Below, one piece after another: positions 8,483 through 16,267 of a DNA stretch of 64,000 nucleotides; within the stretch, counting starts at the first letter, position 1, and the number at the start of each line of letters is the position of its first letter. The translations under genes were made by a program, and so were the position numbers. This stretch comes from Shimia biformata (lineage in GTDB: Bacteria > Pseudomonadota > Alphaproteobacteria > Rhodobacterales > Rhodobacteraceae): NCBI RefSeq assembly GCF_016888515.1, contig NZ_JAFEJK010000001.1:1645475-1709474 (forward strand), in the 5' to 3' direction. The notes beneath the pieces are model-generated. The model was given only the letters and a program-made list of their open reading frames with translations, ran no database searches and had not been told where the DNA came from.

Positions 8483-8778
8483 CCGTTCTCAGGCACGTTT
8501 TTGCGGATTTTTCACGATGAAAGAGGCGCTAGTCTCAGGTCGAGATTGGCTGCGAAAACTAGCCTGAAATCGCGAGAATTCTGCCGTTTTGATGCCGTTT
8601 CCTGTGAAACCGCACTCTTCATTTTTGAACATTCTGGGTCAGACACATCCAATCTGTCTAGGCAGCAATTTTCATAATACAACATGCCGCCCAAAACCTG
8701 CGTTGTCGGAAGTGCGATCAATCTGCATTTTGGGCGTGATGCAACCTTGCCTGTGACCACGTGTTTGGCAGTTGCCTT
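8483..8778. other. Convergent intergenic region without a supported gene
   Basis: 296 bases between convergent genes, lower in GC than its surroundings. A minus-strand open frame of 82 codons (8512-8760) has no ribosome site or family resemblance and is not annotated. There is no strong hairpin with a T-run; the region carries several T-rich runs (for example near 8502) that could end transcription from the left. Confidence 0.5.
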
Positions 8779-10260
8779 TCATTCCTCGTTCAATAGATGA
8801 GAAAAGTGCCCCAATAGCTTGTGTTTCAATATTTTTCCTGTCGCGGCTGCGGGAAGGGCGTCAACAATGAAAAGATGCTGCGGAATCTTGTAGGCAACCA
8901 GCCTTTCGCGCAGCCAGGACATGATGTCCGACGCCTCGACCCCGTCACGGGTCATCAGGAAGGCGATGATTTCCTCGTCGCCGGGCACCGGGCGACCCAC
9001 CACGGCGGCAACATCGACATCCGGGTGACGGGTTAGCATGGCCTCGATCTCGGGCGGGTAGACGTTGAAGCCCGAGCGCACGATCAACTCTTTCAACCGC
9101 CCGACGATATGCAGGTGCCCCTTGTCGTCGATCCGCGCCAGGTCGCCAGAGTGCAGCCAGCCATCCTGCAGCGCGTCGTCGGTGGCCTGTTCGTTACGGT
9201 AATAGCCCAGCATCAGGCCGGGGGAGCGGATCAGAAGCTCTCCTATCCCGTCCTCATCAGGATTGCCGATCCTGATGGTGACATCCGGCACCGGGGGGCC
9301 ACAGCTCATGTCGCCGGTGGGGGCATCGTTGCGGGTGGCGGCGACGGTGGGGCTGCATTCGGTCATGCCGAACCCGTTGTTCAGCGGCAGGCCGAACACG
9401 GCCTCGGTGCGGGCCTTCCAGTCGGGGTCAAGCGGCGCGCCGCCGGCCGAGATGTAATGCAGGTTCGGGGCGGATAATGTCCGGCCCTCGCGGGCAAGAT
9501 AGGCCAGGATATGGGCATACATCTGCGGCACGGCAGGCATCACGCTGGCGCCGTCGGCCAGCGCGTTGACCACGGCTTCAGGCGTAAAACGCGACAGGAA
9601 GCGGATGGTCGCGCCGCGCTGCATCGTCGCCAGCATGGTTGAAGAAAAGCCAAAGATATGGGTGCCCGGCAAGACGCCCAGCACGGTGTCGTCCGGCGTC
9701 ATGCCGCGCAATTCGGCCGAGGCATTGGCGTTCCAGCACAGCGAGGCGTGGCTTAGCATCACGCCCTTGGGCGCGCTGGTGGTGCCGGTGGTATACAAAA
9801 GCGCCGCGACCCGGGTTTTCGGGTCATCGCTGACGGGTTCCGGGTTGGTGTCGGCGGTTTCGGTCAGCCAGACCGGGCCACAGGGCAGGTCGGCGGTGTG
9901 GGCTGCGCCGAAATGTGTCGCCCGCGCCATCGCCTCGTCCGAGACATGGGCGGTGAACAGCATCACCCGCGCGCCGGAATGGTCGCGGATCGCCTGCAAT
10001 TCCTCGGGCGTCTGGCGTGCGTTCACGGGCAGGATCCAGGCCGACAGGCGGCTGGCTGCCATCACCGCCACGACGCCCATTGCGCAGTTCTCGGCCACCA
10101 GCATGACCCGGTCGCCGGGGCGCACGCCGCGATCCGTCAGGATGTCTGCCAGATCCACCGCGTGTTGGCGCAGGTCGCCATATGTCACCGTGTCGCCATT
10201 GAAATCGACAATGGCCTGCGCGTCGCCGGGATGCCCGGCAATCAGATCATGAACCCACAT
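8779..10260 (-). CDS. AMP-forming acyl-CoA ligase
   Basis: This is a 493-residue class I adenylate-forming enzyme. The ATP loop LLYTTGTTSAPKG spans about 154-166, a GFGMTE motif marks the adenine pocket, and the C-terminal lysine is K476 in AAATGKILK. It activates a carboxylate, probably a short- or medium-chain or aryl acid; it is shorter than the 540-residue enzymes elsewhere in the window, with a compact N-terminus. The ATG at 10260 is preceded by GGGAGGAG on the minus strand. It is monocistronic and converges on the thioesterase cluster, so it could supply that pathway with CoA ester. The family is certain, the substrate is not. Confidence 0.9.
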   Translation of the reverse strand: MWVHDLIAGHPGDAQAIVDFNGDTVTYGDLRQHAVDLADILTDRGVRPGDRVMLVAENCAMGVVAVMAASRLSAWILPVNARQTPEELQAIRDHSGARVMLFTAHVSDEAMARATHFGAAHTADLPCGPVWLTETADTNPEPVSDDPKTRVAALLYTTGTTSAPKGVMLSHASLCWNANASAELRGMTPDDTVLGVLPGTHIFGFSSTMLATMQRGATIRFLSRFTPEAVVNALADGASVMPAVPQMYAHILAYLAREGRTLSAPNLHYISAGGAPLDPDWKARTEAVFGLPLNNGFGMTECSPTVAATRNDAPTGDMSCGPPVPDVTIRIGNPDEDGIGELLIRSPGLMLGYYRNEQATDDALQDGWLHSGDLARIDDKGHLHIVGRLKELIVRSGFNVYPPEIEAMLTRHPDVDVAAVVGRPVPGDEEIIAFLMTRDGVEASDIMSWLRERLVAYKIPQHLFIVDALPAAATGKILKHKLLGHFSHLLNEE

Positions 10261-10379
10261 GATGCTCCTCCCTTGGGCGAAGACTGTGCGGGGCAGGATT
10301 TTTCTTCAAGTGTTAAGCGAAGTGACGCAGCGGCCCAAGCCGCCGCGCCGTTCTGATTTCTGTCGGGAAAACGGCCCCC

Positions 10380-11783
10380 TCAGGCCGCCATCGCGCCCCG
10401 TCCCTTGGCAAGGGCGGGAACGGATTGAAGAATGAAATCAACGGTTTCGTCGTCCATGAGATAGGACAGGTTCAGCCGCACGAAACCCGGTTTCGACGTG
10501 GTGTCGCCGGACAGGATGCCGGCGCGGATTTTGTCGGACAAGCCGTCGTCGATCGCCAGCAGGTGATGCACATATGGCCCGGCGCAGGAACAGCCGCCCC
10601 GCGCCTGTATGCCGAAATGGTCGCTGAGGTCGGTGGTGAACTGCACGTGGTCCAGCCGGTTGCCATCCGGTCCGCGCGGCACGAAGGACAGGATCGGCAG
10701 ACGCTCCGCGCGGTCCGCCGCCAGAAGGCCGATGGCCGGATCATCGCCCCAGGCTGCCATGGCGCGGGCGGTCAGGGCGGCATTGCGCGCGGTGATGAAA
10801 TCCTGGCCAATCACATCCTTCACGATCAGCGCAAGCGCGGCGCGGATGTCGCCGATCACGTTCGGGGTACCGCCTTCCTCGCGTTGTTCCAGCCGCGAAA
10901 CATAGTCGTGGCGGTGGGCGTTCACGAAAGCCACGGTGCCACCACCCGGGCGGCTGGGGGTGGTGGCGCTGACGGTGTCCCGGCGTACGATCAGCACGCC
11001 GCTTGCGCCAGGGCCGCCGATGAATTTGTGCGGGCTGAGGACGATGGCGTCGATCGCGCCGAATGCCGTCATGGAAACCGGAAGATAGGGACCGCCGCCC
11101 GCGTAGTCCCAGACAATCCGCGCGCCTGCGGCCTTGGCCACTTTGGTCACCGCCGCGACGTCGGTGCAGACCCCGGTCACATTGGCGGCGGCGGAAAAGG
11201 CGCAGATCACCGGACCGTGGGCCGTGCTGCGGTCCAGTTCGCGTTGCAGGTGGTCAAGGTCGACGCCGCCGCCCCGGGCCTCGGCAATCTCGACCACCTG
11301 TGCGCCGCTTTCGCGCCACGGCAGCAGGTTCGAGTGATGTTCGTATGGTCCGTGCAGAACGGTGACGACCTCGCCCCGCGCCACCGCATCCTTGATCGAG
11401 AACAGATGCACCAGCTGGTTCAGCCCCGAAGTCGCGCCTGCGCCCGAGAAGATGACGGCATGGGTGTCGGCCTCGGCTCCGCATTTCGCCGCGATTACGG
11501 CGCGCGCCGCTTCCCGCATCCGGGTCATGGTCGCGCCGCAGAAGCTCTGTTCGGTGTGGCTGTTGGCATAGAAGGGCAGGACCTGTTCCATCACGAACTC
11601 CTCCACCTGCCGCAGCGCCCGGCCAGAGGCGACATAATCCGCATAGACCAGTTTGCGCGGCCCGAACCGGCCATCGAATGTGCGGTCCTTACCGATCTGC
11701 CCGGCGGCAATGGCGGCGATGGGATCGGGCTGGTCGCGCAGGGTGGCTTCGAACCGGGCAAGGGCGTCTGTGGTGTGGGGCAT
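10380..11783 (-). CDS. Class V aminotransferase-fold PLP enzyme, cysteine-desulfurase-like
   Basis: This is a 467-residue fold-type I PLP enzyme. D226 in WDYAGG contacts the pyridine nitrogen, and K253 in LSPHKFIGG is the Schiff-base lysine. GGCSCAGPY at 396-404 places two cysteines (C398, C400) near the region where SufS-type desulfurases carry their persulfide cysteine. It may be a desulfurase or lyase acting on a cysteine-like substrate, but the motif differs from IscS and SufS. The start at 11783 was chosen because MPHTTDALARFE opens the conserved N-terminus; the frame stays open upstream across the divergent lrp gene. Divergence from lrp implies regulation by that protein. Confidence 0.83.
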   Translation of the reverse strand: MPHTTDALARFEATLRDQPDPIAAIAAGQIGKDRTFDGRFGPRKLVYADYVASGRALRQVEEFVMEQVLPFYANSHTEQSFCGATMTRMREAARAVIAAKCGAEADTHAVIFSGAGATSGLNQLVHLFSIKDAVARGEVVTVLHGPYEHHSNLLPWRESGAQVVEIAEARGGGVDLDHLQRELDRSTAHGPVICAFSAAANVTGVCTDVAAVTKVAKAAGARIVWDYAGGGPYLPVSMTAFGAIDAIVLSPHKFIGGPGASGVLIVRRDTVSATTPSRPGGGTVAFVNAHRHDYVSRLEQREEGGTPNVIGDIRAALALIVKDVIGQDFITARNAALTARAMAAWGDDPAIGLLAADRAERLPILSFVPRGPDGNRLDHVQFTTDLSDHFGIQARGGCSCAGPYVHHLLAIDDGLSDKIRAGILSGDTTSKPGFVRLNLSYLMDDETVDFILQSVPALAKGRGAMAA

Positions 11784-11888
11784 CGGGTGGTCCTGTTCTT
11801 TTCTGGCAAGGAAAGTAACCACCAAGGGGCGCGGAATCTTCACAATATTTGATTGTAGATTTGCCATTTTTGTGTCAAATGATCTGAT
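11784..11888. promoter_or_regulatory. Divergent promoter region between PLP enzyme and lrp-type gene
   Basis: A 105-bp AT-rich gap between divergent starts. An inverted repeat, ATTTGA at 11847-11852 and TCAAAT at 11875-11880, is separated by 22 bases (28 bp between half-site starts) and is embedded in T/A runs, the kind of degenerate site an Lrp/AsnC octamer could wrap. The assignment is inferred from position and symmetry only. Confidence 0.4.
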
Positions 11889-12356
11889 ATGGCGGAAAAA
11901 CTTGATGATATTGATCGACGTATCCTCGACGTGCTGCAACGGGATGCCTCTCTGTCGCAGCGCGACATCGCCGACCGGGTGGGCCTGTCGCAGAACGCGC
12001 TGTGGCGGCGGCTGAAGCGGCTGGAAGAGACCGGGATCATGTCGGGCGCACGCATGCATCTGGACGCCCGCGCGTTGGGGCTGGACCTGACCGTCTTTGT
12101 CATGGTGCGCACGCGCAATCACTCGATGGAGTGGTCCGAAGGGTTTCGCAAACATGTCGCCCGCATCCCGCAGGTGCAGGAGATGCACCGGATCGGCGGC
12201 GACTGGGACTATATGCTGAAGGTCGTCACGACCAATATGGCCGGGTATGACGCCGTCTATCGCCGCCTGACCACAGGCTATGAGCTGGACACGGTGACGG
12301 GTTTCTTCTCGATGGAAACGATGCTGGAAGACCGTCCGCTGGACCTGCATGCGTGA
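11889..12356 (+). CDS. Lrp/AsnC family transcriptional regulator
   Basis: This is a 155-residue feast/famine regulator. The N-terminal winged HTH (about 4-60) opens LDDIDRRILDVLQRDA and contains the recognition region RDIADRVGLSQNALWRRL; the C-terminal RAM domain (about 70-150) would bind an amino-acid effector. The start at 11889 is only about 105 bases from the divergent PLP enzyme, the classic arrangement for a local regulator that senses the enzyme's amino-acid substrate. The effector cannot be read from the sequence. It precedes arsR on the same strand but is separated from it by 96 bases holding a promoter. Confidence 0.92.
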   Translation: MAEKLDDIDRRILDVLQRDASLSQRDIADRVGLSQNALWRRLKRLEETGIMSGARMHLDARALGLDLTVFVMVRTRNHSMEWSEGFRKHVARIPQVQEMHRIGGDWDYMLKVVTTNMAGYDAVYRRLTTGYELDTVTGFFSMETMLEDRPLDLHA

Positions 12357-12416
12357 TACCTGGCCCCGGCCCGCCACCTGTCACAAAAATTTCACGGGTT
12401 CCGATGCAGTTCAGGC

Positions 12417-12455
12417 TTGAGGTGACTCAGAAACTTCCATAATTCGTGAACTATG
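12417..12455 (+). promoter_or_regulatory. arsR promoter with 18-bp operator-like palindrome over the start codon
   Basis: The interrupted palindrome CATAATTCGTGAACTATG at 12438-12455 is symmetric at 14 of 18 positions (CATA-n-TTC-n2-GAA-n-TATG). Its right arm is the arsR ATG itself. CATAAT at 12438-12443 could be a -10 hexamer with TTGAGG at 12417-12422 as -35 (15-bp spacing). If so, transcription begins almost at the ATG, which agrees with the lack of any Shine-Dalgarno, and ArsR binding would block RNA polymerase directly. Confidence 0.55.
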
Positions 12456-12785
12456 GATAAATCAGACGCCCTTTCCGCCTTTGCCGCCCTGTCGCAACCC
12501 ACGCGCCTGGACGCGTTCCGCCTGTTGGTGGCCGCCGGGCCGGATGGCATGAGCGCAGGCGAGATCGCGTCGGCGCTGGACACCCGGCAGAACACGCTTT
12601 CGGCAAACCTGTCGGTGATGCTGAATGCCGGGCTGGTGAAGAACCGGCGCGAGGGGCGCTCGATCCGCTATTTCGCCGATACCGACGGGCTGCGTGCGCT
12701 TCTGGGATTTTTGCTTGAGGATTGCTGCGGCGGCCAGCCGGAACTCTGCCAACCTCTGATCGAAAACATTGCCTGCAAATGCTGA
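12453..12785 (+). CDS. arsR: ArsR-family arsenite-responsive repressor
   Basis: This is a 110-residue ArsR/SmtB winged-helix protein that should repress its own operon until As(III) binds. The recognition helix lies around RQNTLSANLSVMLNAGL (about 45-61). The metal site is not the classic ELCVCDL type: a C-terminal cysteine set C91-C92, C99, then C108-x-C110 is seen, resembling the AfArsR subtype, in which a CC pair and a third Cys six residues on bind As(III), here with CC-x6-C spacing plus a terminal CxC. No ribosome site precedes the ATG, and the start codon lies within a palindrome. It is the first gene of arsR-acr3-gap-arsJ. Confidence 0.9.
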   Translation: MDKSDALSAFAALSQPTRLDAFRLLVAAGPDGMSAGEIASALDTRQNTLSANLSVMLNAGLVKNRREGRSIRYFADTDGLRALLGFLLEDCCGGQPELCQPLIENIACKC

Positions 12786-12833
12786 TGGGGCACCCGGGGC
12801 GGTAACTCGCGTCGATAAAGGATGGGACACAGA

Positions 12834-13886
12834 ATGTCAGATGCATCAACGCGTGCCGAGGCCGGGCTGGGTACATTCGAGCGGCTGTTGTCGTTCTGGG
12901 TGGCGCTGGCGATTTTGACCGGGCTGGGGCTGGGCAGCATCTTTCCAGACGTTTTTGCGACAATGGCCAGGTGGGAGGTCGCCTCGGTCAACCTACCGGT
13001 CGCGGTGCTGATCTGGGCGATGATCTTTCCGATGATGGTGGGGGTGGATTTTGCCTCGTTGGCCCATATCGGCGAGCGACCAAAGGGGCTTGCCATTACG
13101 CTTGTGGTCAACTGGCTGGTCAAGCCCTTCACCATGGCGGCGCTGGGGGTTCTGTTCTTTGAACATGTCTTTGCCCAACTGATCGCGCCGGAGGATGCGC
13201 AGGCCTATCTTGCCGGTGTCATCCTTTTGGGTGCAGCGCCCTGCACGGCGATGGTGTTTGTCTGGTCAAACCTGACCCGAGGTGACCCGACCTACACGCT
13301 TGTTCAGGTCAGTGTGAACGACGTCATCATGGTGTTCGCCTTTGCACCGATTGTCGCCTTCCTGCTGGGCGTGGCTGATATCGAGGTGCCGTGGGGAACG
13401 TTGATCCTGTCGGTGGGGCTGTATGTGCTTCTGCCCCTTGCCGCGGGACTGGTCACGCGCGGACGGTTGGTGAAGCGGGGCGGAGAGGCCGCGGTCAGAG
13501 ATTTCAAATCAAAGGTGGCCCCGGCATCCGTTGCGGGGCTTCTGATGACGGTGGTTCTGTTGTTTGGCTTTCAGGCTCCGGTGATTTTGGCGCAACCGTT
13601 TGTCATCCTGTTGATTTCCGTGCCGCTATTGATCCAGTCCTATGGCATTTTCTTTCTTGCCTATGTCTGGGCGCGGGCTTGGAAAGTTCCGTTCAACGTG
13701 GCTGCGCCCTGCGCGATGATCGGGACGTCGAATTTCTTTGAGCTGGCGGTCGCAGTGGCCGTTTCGCTGTTCGGACTGGGATCGGGCGCGGCCCTGGCCA
13801 CGGTTGTCGGGGTGCTGGTCGAAGTCCCCGTCATGCTGTCTCTTGTTGCGTTCGCCAATCGGACGCGCAGTTGGTTTCCGGGCTAA
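12834..13886 (+). CDS. acr3: Acr3-family arsenite efflux permease
   Basis: This inner-membrane carrier of about 350 residues and ten hydrophobic helices exports As(OH)3. The two residues essential in characterised Acr3 proteins are present: C137 in [12 protein letters not shown] and E303 in [13 protein letters not shown]. The start at 12834 is preferred to the ATG at 12822, which is abutted by its own AAAGGA; from 12834 the same AAGGA-rich stretch is about 11 bases upstream. It lies 48 bases after arsR and 35 before gap, so it is part of one operon. It handles arsenite made by any arsenate reductase; none is encoded in this operon. Confidence 0.93.
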   Translation: MSDASTRAEAGLGTFERLLSFWVALAILTGLGLGSIFPDVFATMARWEVASVNLPVAVLIWAMIFPMMVGVDFASLAHIGERPKGLAITLVVNWLVKPFTMAALGVLFFEHVFAQLIAPEDAQAYLAGVILLGAAPCTAMVFVWSNLTRGDPTYTLVQVSVNDVIMVFAFAPIVAFLLGVADIEVPWGTLILSVGLYVLLPLAAGLVTRGRLVKRGGEAAVRDFKSKVAPASVAGLLMTVVLLFGFQAPVILAQPFVILLISVPLLIQSYGIFFLAYVWARAWKVPFNVAAPCAMIGTSNFFELAVAVAVSLFGLGSGAALATVVGVLVEVPVMLSLVAFANRTRSWFPG

Positions 13887-13921
13887 GCCGATGTTTGGCC
13901 CGTCTTTGTGAGGAAAAGAAA

Positions 13922-14932
13922 ATGACACGCATTGCTATTAACGGTCTGGGACGCATGGGAAAACTGGTGTTGCGCCGGTTGATCGACCAGGGCTGCGGCG
14001 GAGAGATCGTCCTGCTGAACGACCCCGCCGCCACGCCCGAGGTTCACGCGCATCTTCTGGAATTCGACACCGTCCATGGCCGTTGGGACGCCACCATCAG
14101 CCATGGTGTGGACACGATGCTGATCAATGGCAACGAGATGCAGTTCTGCCAAAGCCGGTCGCTTGAGGAACTGCCGCTTGAGGATATGGACATCGACCTT
14201 GTGATCGACTGCACCGGTGTCTTCAAATCCGAAGCCAAGCTTGCCCCCTATTTCGCCGCCGGGGTGAAGAAGGTCGTCGTGTCGGCCCCGGTGAAAGAGG
14301 CATCCGTCGCCAATATTGTTTATGGCGTGAACCATGACAGCTTCGATCCGGCCATCCACCGGATCGTGACGGCGGCCAGCTGCACCACCAACTGCATCGC
14401 GCCGGTGGTCAAGGTGATCCACGAAAGCCTTGGCATCGAACAGGCCAGTTTCACCACGATCCACGACGTCACCAATACACAAGTGATCGTCGACAAGGCG
14501 CACAAGGACATGCGGCGGGCACGCTCGGCGCTGAACTCGCTCATTCCGACGACCACCGGGTCGGCCAAGGCGATCATCCAGATCTTCCCCGAGCTTGCGG
14601 GCCGGATCGACGGCCACGCGGTTCGGGTGCCGCTTCTGAATGCGTCGCTGACCGATATCGTGTTCGACGTCCGCCGCGACACTGACATCGACGAGGTGAA
14701 CGCCCTGTTCGAGGCCGCGTCCAAGGGCGGTCTGGCGGGCATTCTTGGCTATGAGACCCGGCCTCTGGTCAGTGCCGATTACACCGATGACGACCGATCG
14801 AGCATCGTTGATGGTCCCGCCACGATGGTGGTGAACAAGCGGCAGGTAAAAGTCTTTGCCTGGTATGACAATGAATGGGGCTATGCCTGCCGGTTGGCGG
14901 ATGTGGCCAATATGGTGATGGCGACGCTGTGA
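13922..14932 (+). CDS. gap: ArsJ-associated glyceraldehyde-3-phosphate dehydrogenase
   Basis: This is a 336-residue GAPDH. The NAD-binding NGLGRMGK lies at 7-14, and catalytic C154 sits in AASCTTNCIAP with C158. Next to arsJ, such enzymes are known to use arsenate in place of phosphate and make 1-arseno-3-phosphoglycerate, the ArsJ substrate, which falls apart outside the cell; detoxification without reduction follows. The assignment of this copy to arsenic rather than central metabolism rests on its position between acr3 and arsJ. The start at 13922 is supported by GAGGAAAAG a few bases upstream; the longer frame from 13871 runs back into the end of acr3. Confidence 0.9.
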   Translation: MTRIAINGLGRMGKLVLRRLIDQGCGGEIVLLNDPAATPEVHAHLLEFDTVHGRWDATISHGVDTMLINGNEMQFCQSRSLEELPLEDMDIDLVIDCTGVFKSEAKLAPYFAAGVKKVVVSAPVKEASVANIVYGVNHDSFDPAIHRIVTAASCTTNCIAPVVKVIHESLGIEQASFTTIHDVTNTQVIVDKAHKDMRRARSALNSLIPTTTGSAKAIIQIFPELAGRIDGHAVRVPLLNASLTDIVFDVRRDTDIDEVNALFEAASKGGLAGILGYETRPLVSADYTDDDRSSIVDGPATMVVNKRQVKVFAWYDNEWGYACRLADVANMVMATL

Positions 14933-14942
14933 TCATGCCCTT

Positions 14943-14986
14943 GGCCCGGTGGCACACCGGGCCGCGCCCAACCTCCCCCTGGGAGG
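14943..14986 (+). other. Two tandem hairpins between gap and arsJ
   Basis: A perfect 9-bp stem GGCCCGGTG / CACCGGGCC with a 3-base loop (14943-14963) is followed by a 6-bp stem CCTCCC / GGGAGG with a 3-base loop (14972-14986). No T-tract follows. They may stabilise the upstream message or reduce arsJ expression; they do not look like a full terminator. Confidence 0.5.
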
Positions 14987-15031
14987 GCGCATTCGCACCC
15001 TTCCGAGGTCGGACGCGCCCCTGAGAGACCG

Positions 15032-16267
15032 ATGAGCAAACCTGAAAACTCCCTTTCCGCCTATATCGCCGTAACCGCCGCCTATTGGGCCTTCATGCTG
15101 ACCGATGGCGCGCTGCGGATGCTGGTCCTGTTACATTTCCACACGCTGGGCTTCTCAGCCGTGCAGCTGGCCTATCTGTTCCTGCTCTATGAGCTGATGG
15201 GCGTTGTTACCAACCTGTCGGCGGGCTGGATCGCGGCGCGGTTCGGGCTGACTTCGACGCTTTATGGCGGGCTTGCGATCCAGATCGTGGCGCTGGTGGC
15301 GCTGGCGCAGCTTGATCCGGGCTGGGGGCTGACGGCGTCGGTGGTCTACGTCATGGTGGTGCAGGGGCTTTCGGGGATCGCCAAGGACCTGTCCAAGATG
15401 TCGGCGAAATCAGCGGTGAAACTGCTGGCCCCGTCGGAACAGGGCGGGCTGTTCCGCTGGGTGGCGGTGCTGACCGGGTCGAAAAACGCGGTCAAAGGCT
15501 GTGGCTTTCTTCTCGGCGCGGTGCTGCTGGCGCTTTTGGGCTTCACGGCGTCGGTCTGGGCCATGGCCGCGGCTCTGGGGCTGATCCTGATCGCGGTCAT
15601 TGCTTTCATGCCGCCGGGCCTGCCCACGGGCAGGAAATCCGCCAAATTCTCGCAGGTCTTCTCAAAAGACGCCAATATCAACCGTCTCAGCCTTGCGCGG
15701 ATGTTCCTGTTCGGCGCGCGCGACGTCTGGTTCGTGGTTGGCATCCCGATCTACTTCTATGCCGTTCTGTCCGACGGGTCCGAGGCCGGGAACCGCGCCG
15801 CCTTTTTCACCATCGGCAGTTTCATGGCGGTCTGGACCATCCTTTACGGCTTCGTTCAGGGCATCGCGCCGAAACTGCTGCGGGCCACGACCCGCACGAC
15901 GCCCGAGATCGTCCATGCCGCCGTCCTCTGGGTCGGGCTGCTGACCCTGATCCCGCTTGCGCTGTCGCTGGCGGTTCTGGCCGACCTGCCGCACCTGACC
16001 GTTATCCTTGTACTGGGTCTTCTGGTCTTTGGCTTTGTATTTGCGGTAAATTCCTCGGTTCACAGCTACCTGATCCTGGCTTTCACCAGTGACGAGCGGG
16101 TGACGATGGATGTGGGTTTCTACTATATGGCCAATGCCGCCGGGCGTCTGATCGGGACGCTGCTGTCGGGGCTGTCCTACCAGATCGGCGGGCTGCCGCT
16201 CTGCCTGTTCACGGCAGCGGTGATGGCCGGGGCAAGCTGGCTTGCGGCGCGGCGGCTGAAGGGCTGA
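15032..16267 (+). CDS. arsJ: ArsJ organoarsenical efflux MFS transporter
   Basis: This is a 411-residue major facilitator protein with about twelve hydrophobic segments. The N-terminal stretch (YWAFMLTDGALRMLVLL at about 14-30) and GLSGIAKDLSKMSAKSAVK in mid-protein are characteristic of ArsJ. Known ArsJ exports 1-arseno-3-phosphoglycerate made by the adjacent GAPDH, giving resistance to As(V). The ATG at 15032 has only a weak GAGAG ribosome site, and tandem hairpins precede it. Its stop codon abuts that of the convergent cyclase gene: TGATCA at 16265-16270 contains both stops. With acr3 it gives the operon two arsenic exits. Confidence 0.92.
   Translation: MSKPENSLSAYIAVTAAYWAFMLTDGALRMLVLLHFHTLGFSAVQLAYLFLLYELMGVVTNLSAGWIAARFGLTSTLYGGLAIQIVALVALAQLDPGWGLTASVVYVMVVQGLSGIAKDLSKMSAKSAVKLLAPSEQGGLFRWVAVLTGSKNAVKGCGFLLGAVLLALLGFTASVWAMAAALGLILIAVIAFMPPGLPTGRKSAKFSQVFSKDANINRLSLARMFLFGARDVWFVVGIPIYFYAVLSDGSEAGNRAAFFTIGSFMAVWTILYGFVQGIAPKLLRATTRTTPEIVHAAVLWVGLLTLIPLALSLAVLADLPHLTVILVLGLLVFGFVFAVNSSVHSYLILAFTSDERVTMDVGFYYMANAAGRLIGTLLSGLSYQIGGLPLCLFTAAVMAGASWLAARRLKG

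Noticed and set aside
8512-8760. 82-residue minus-strand open frame between convergent genes
   Set aside because: No ribosome site and no recognisable fold; base composition is intergenic-like.
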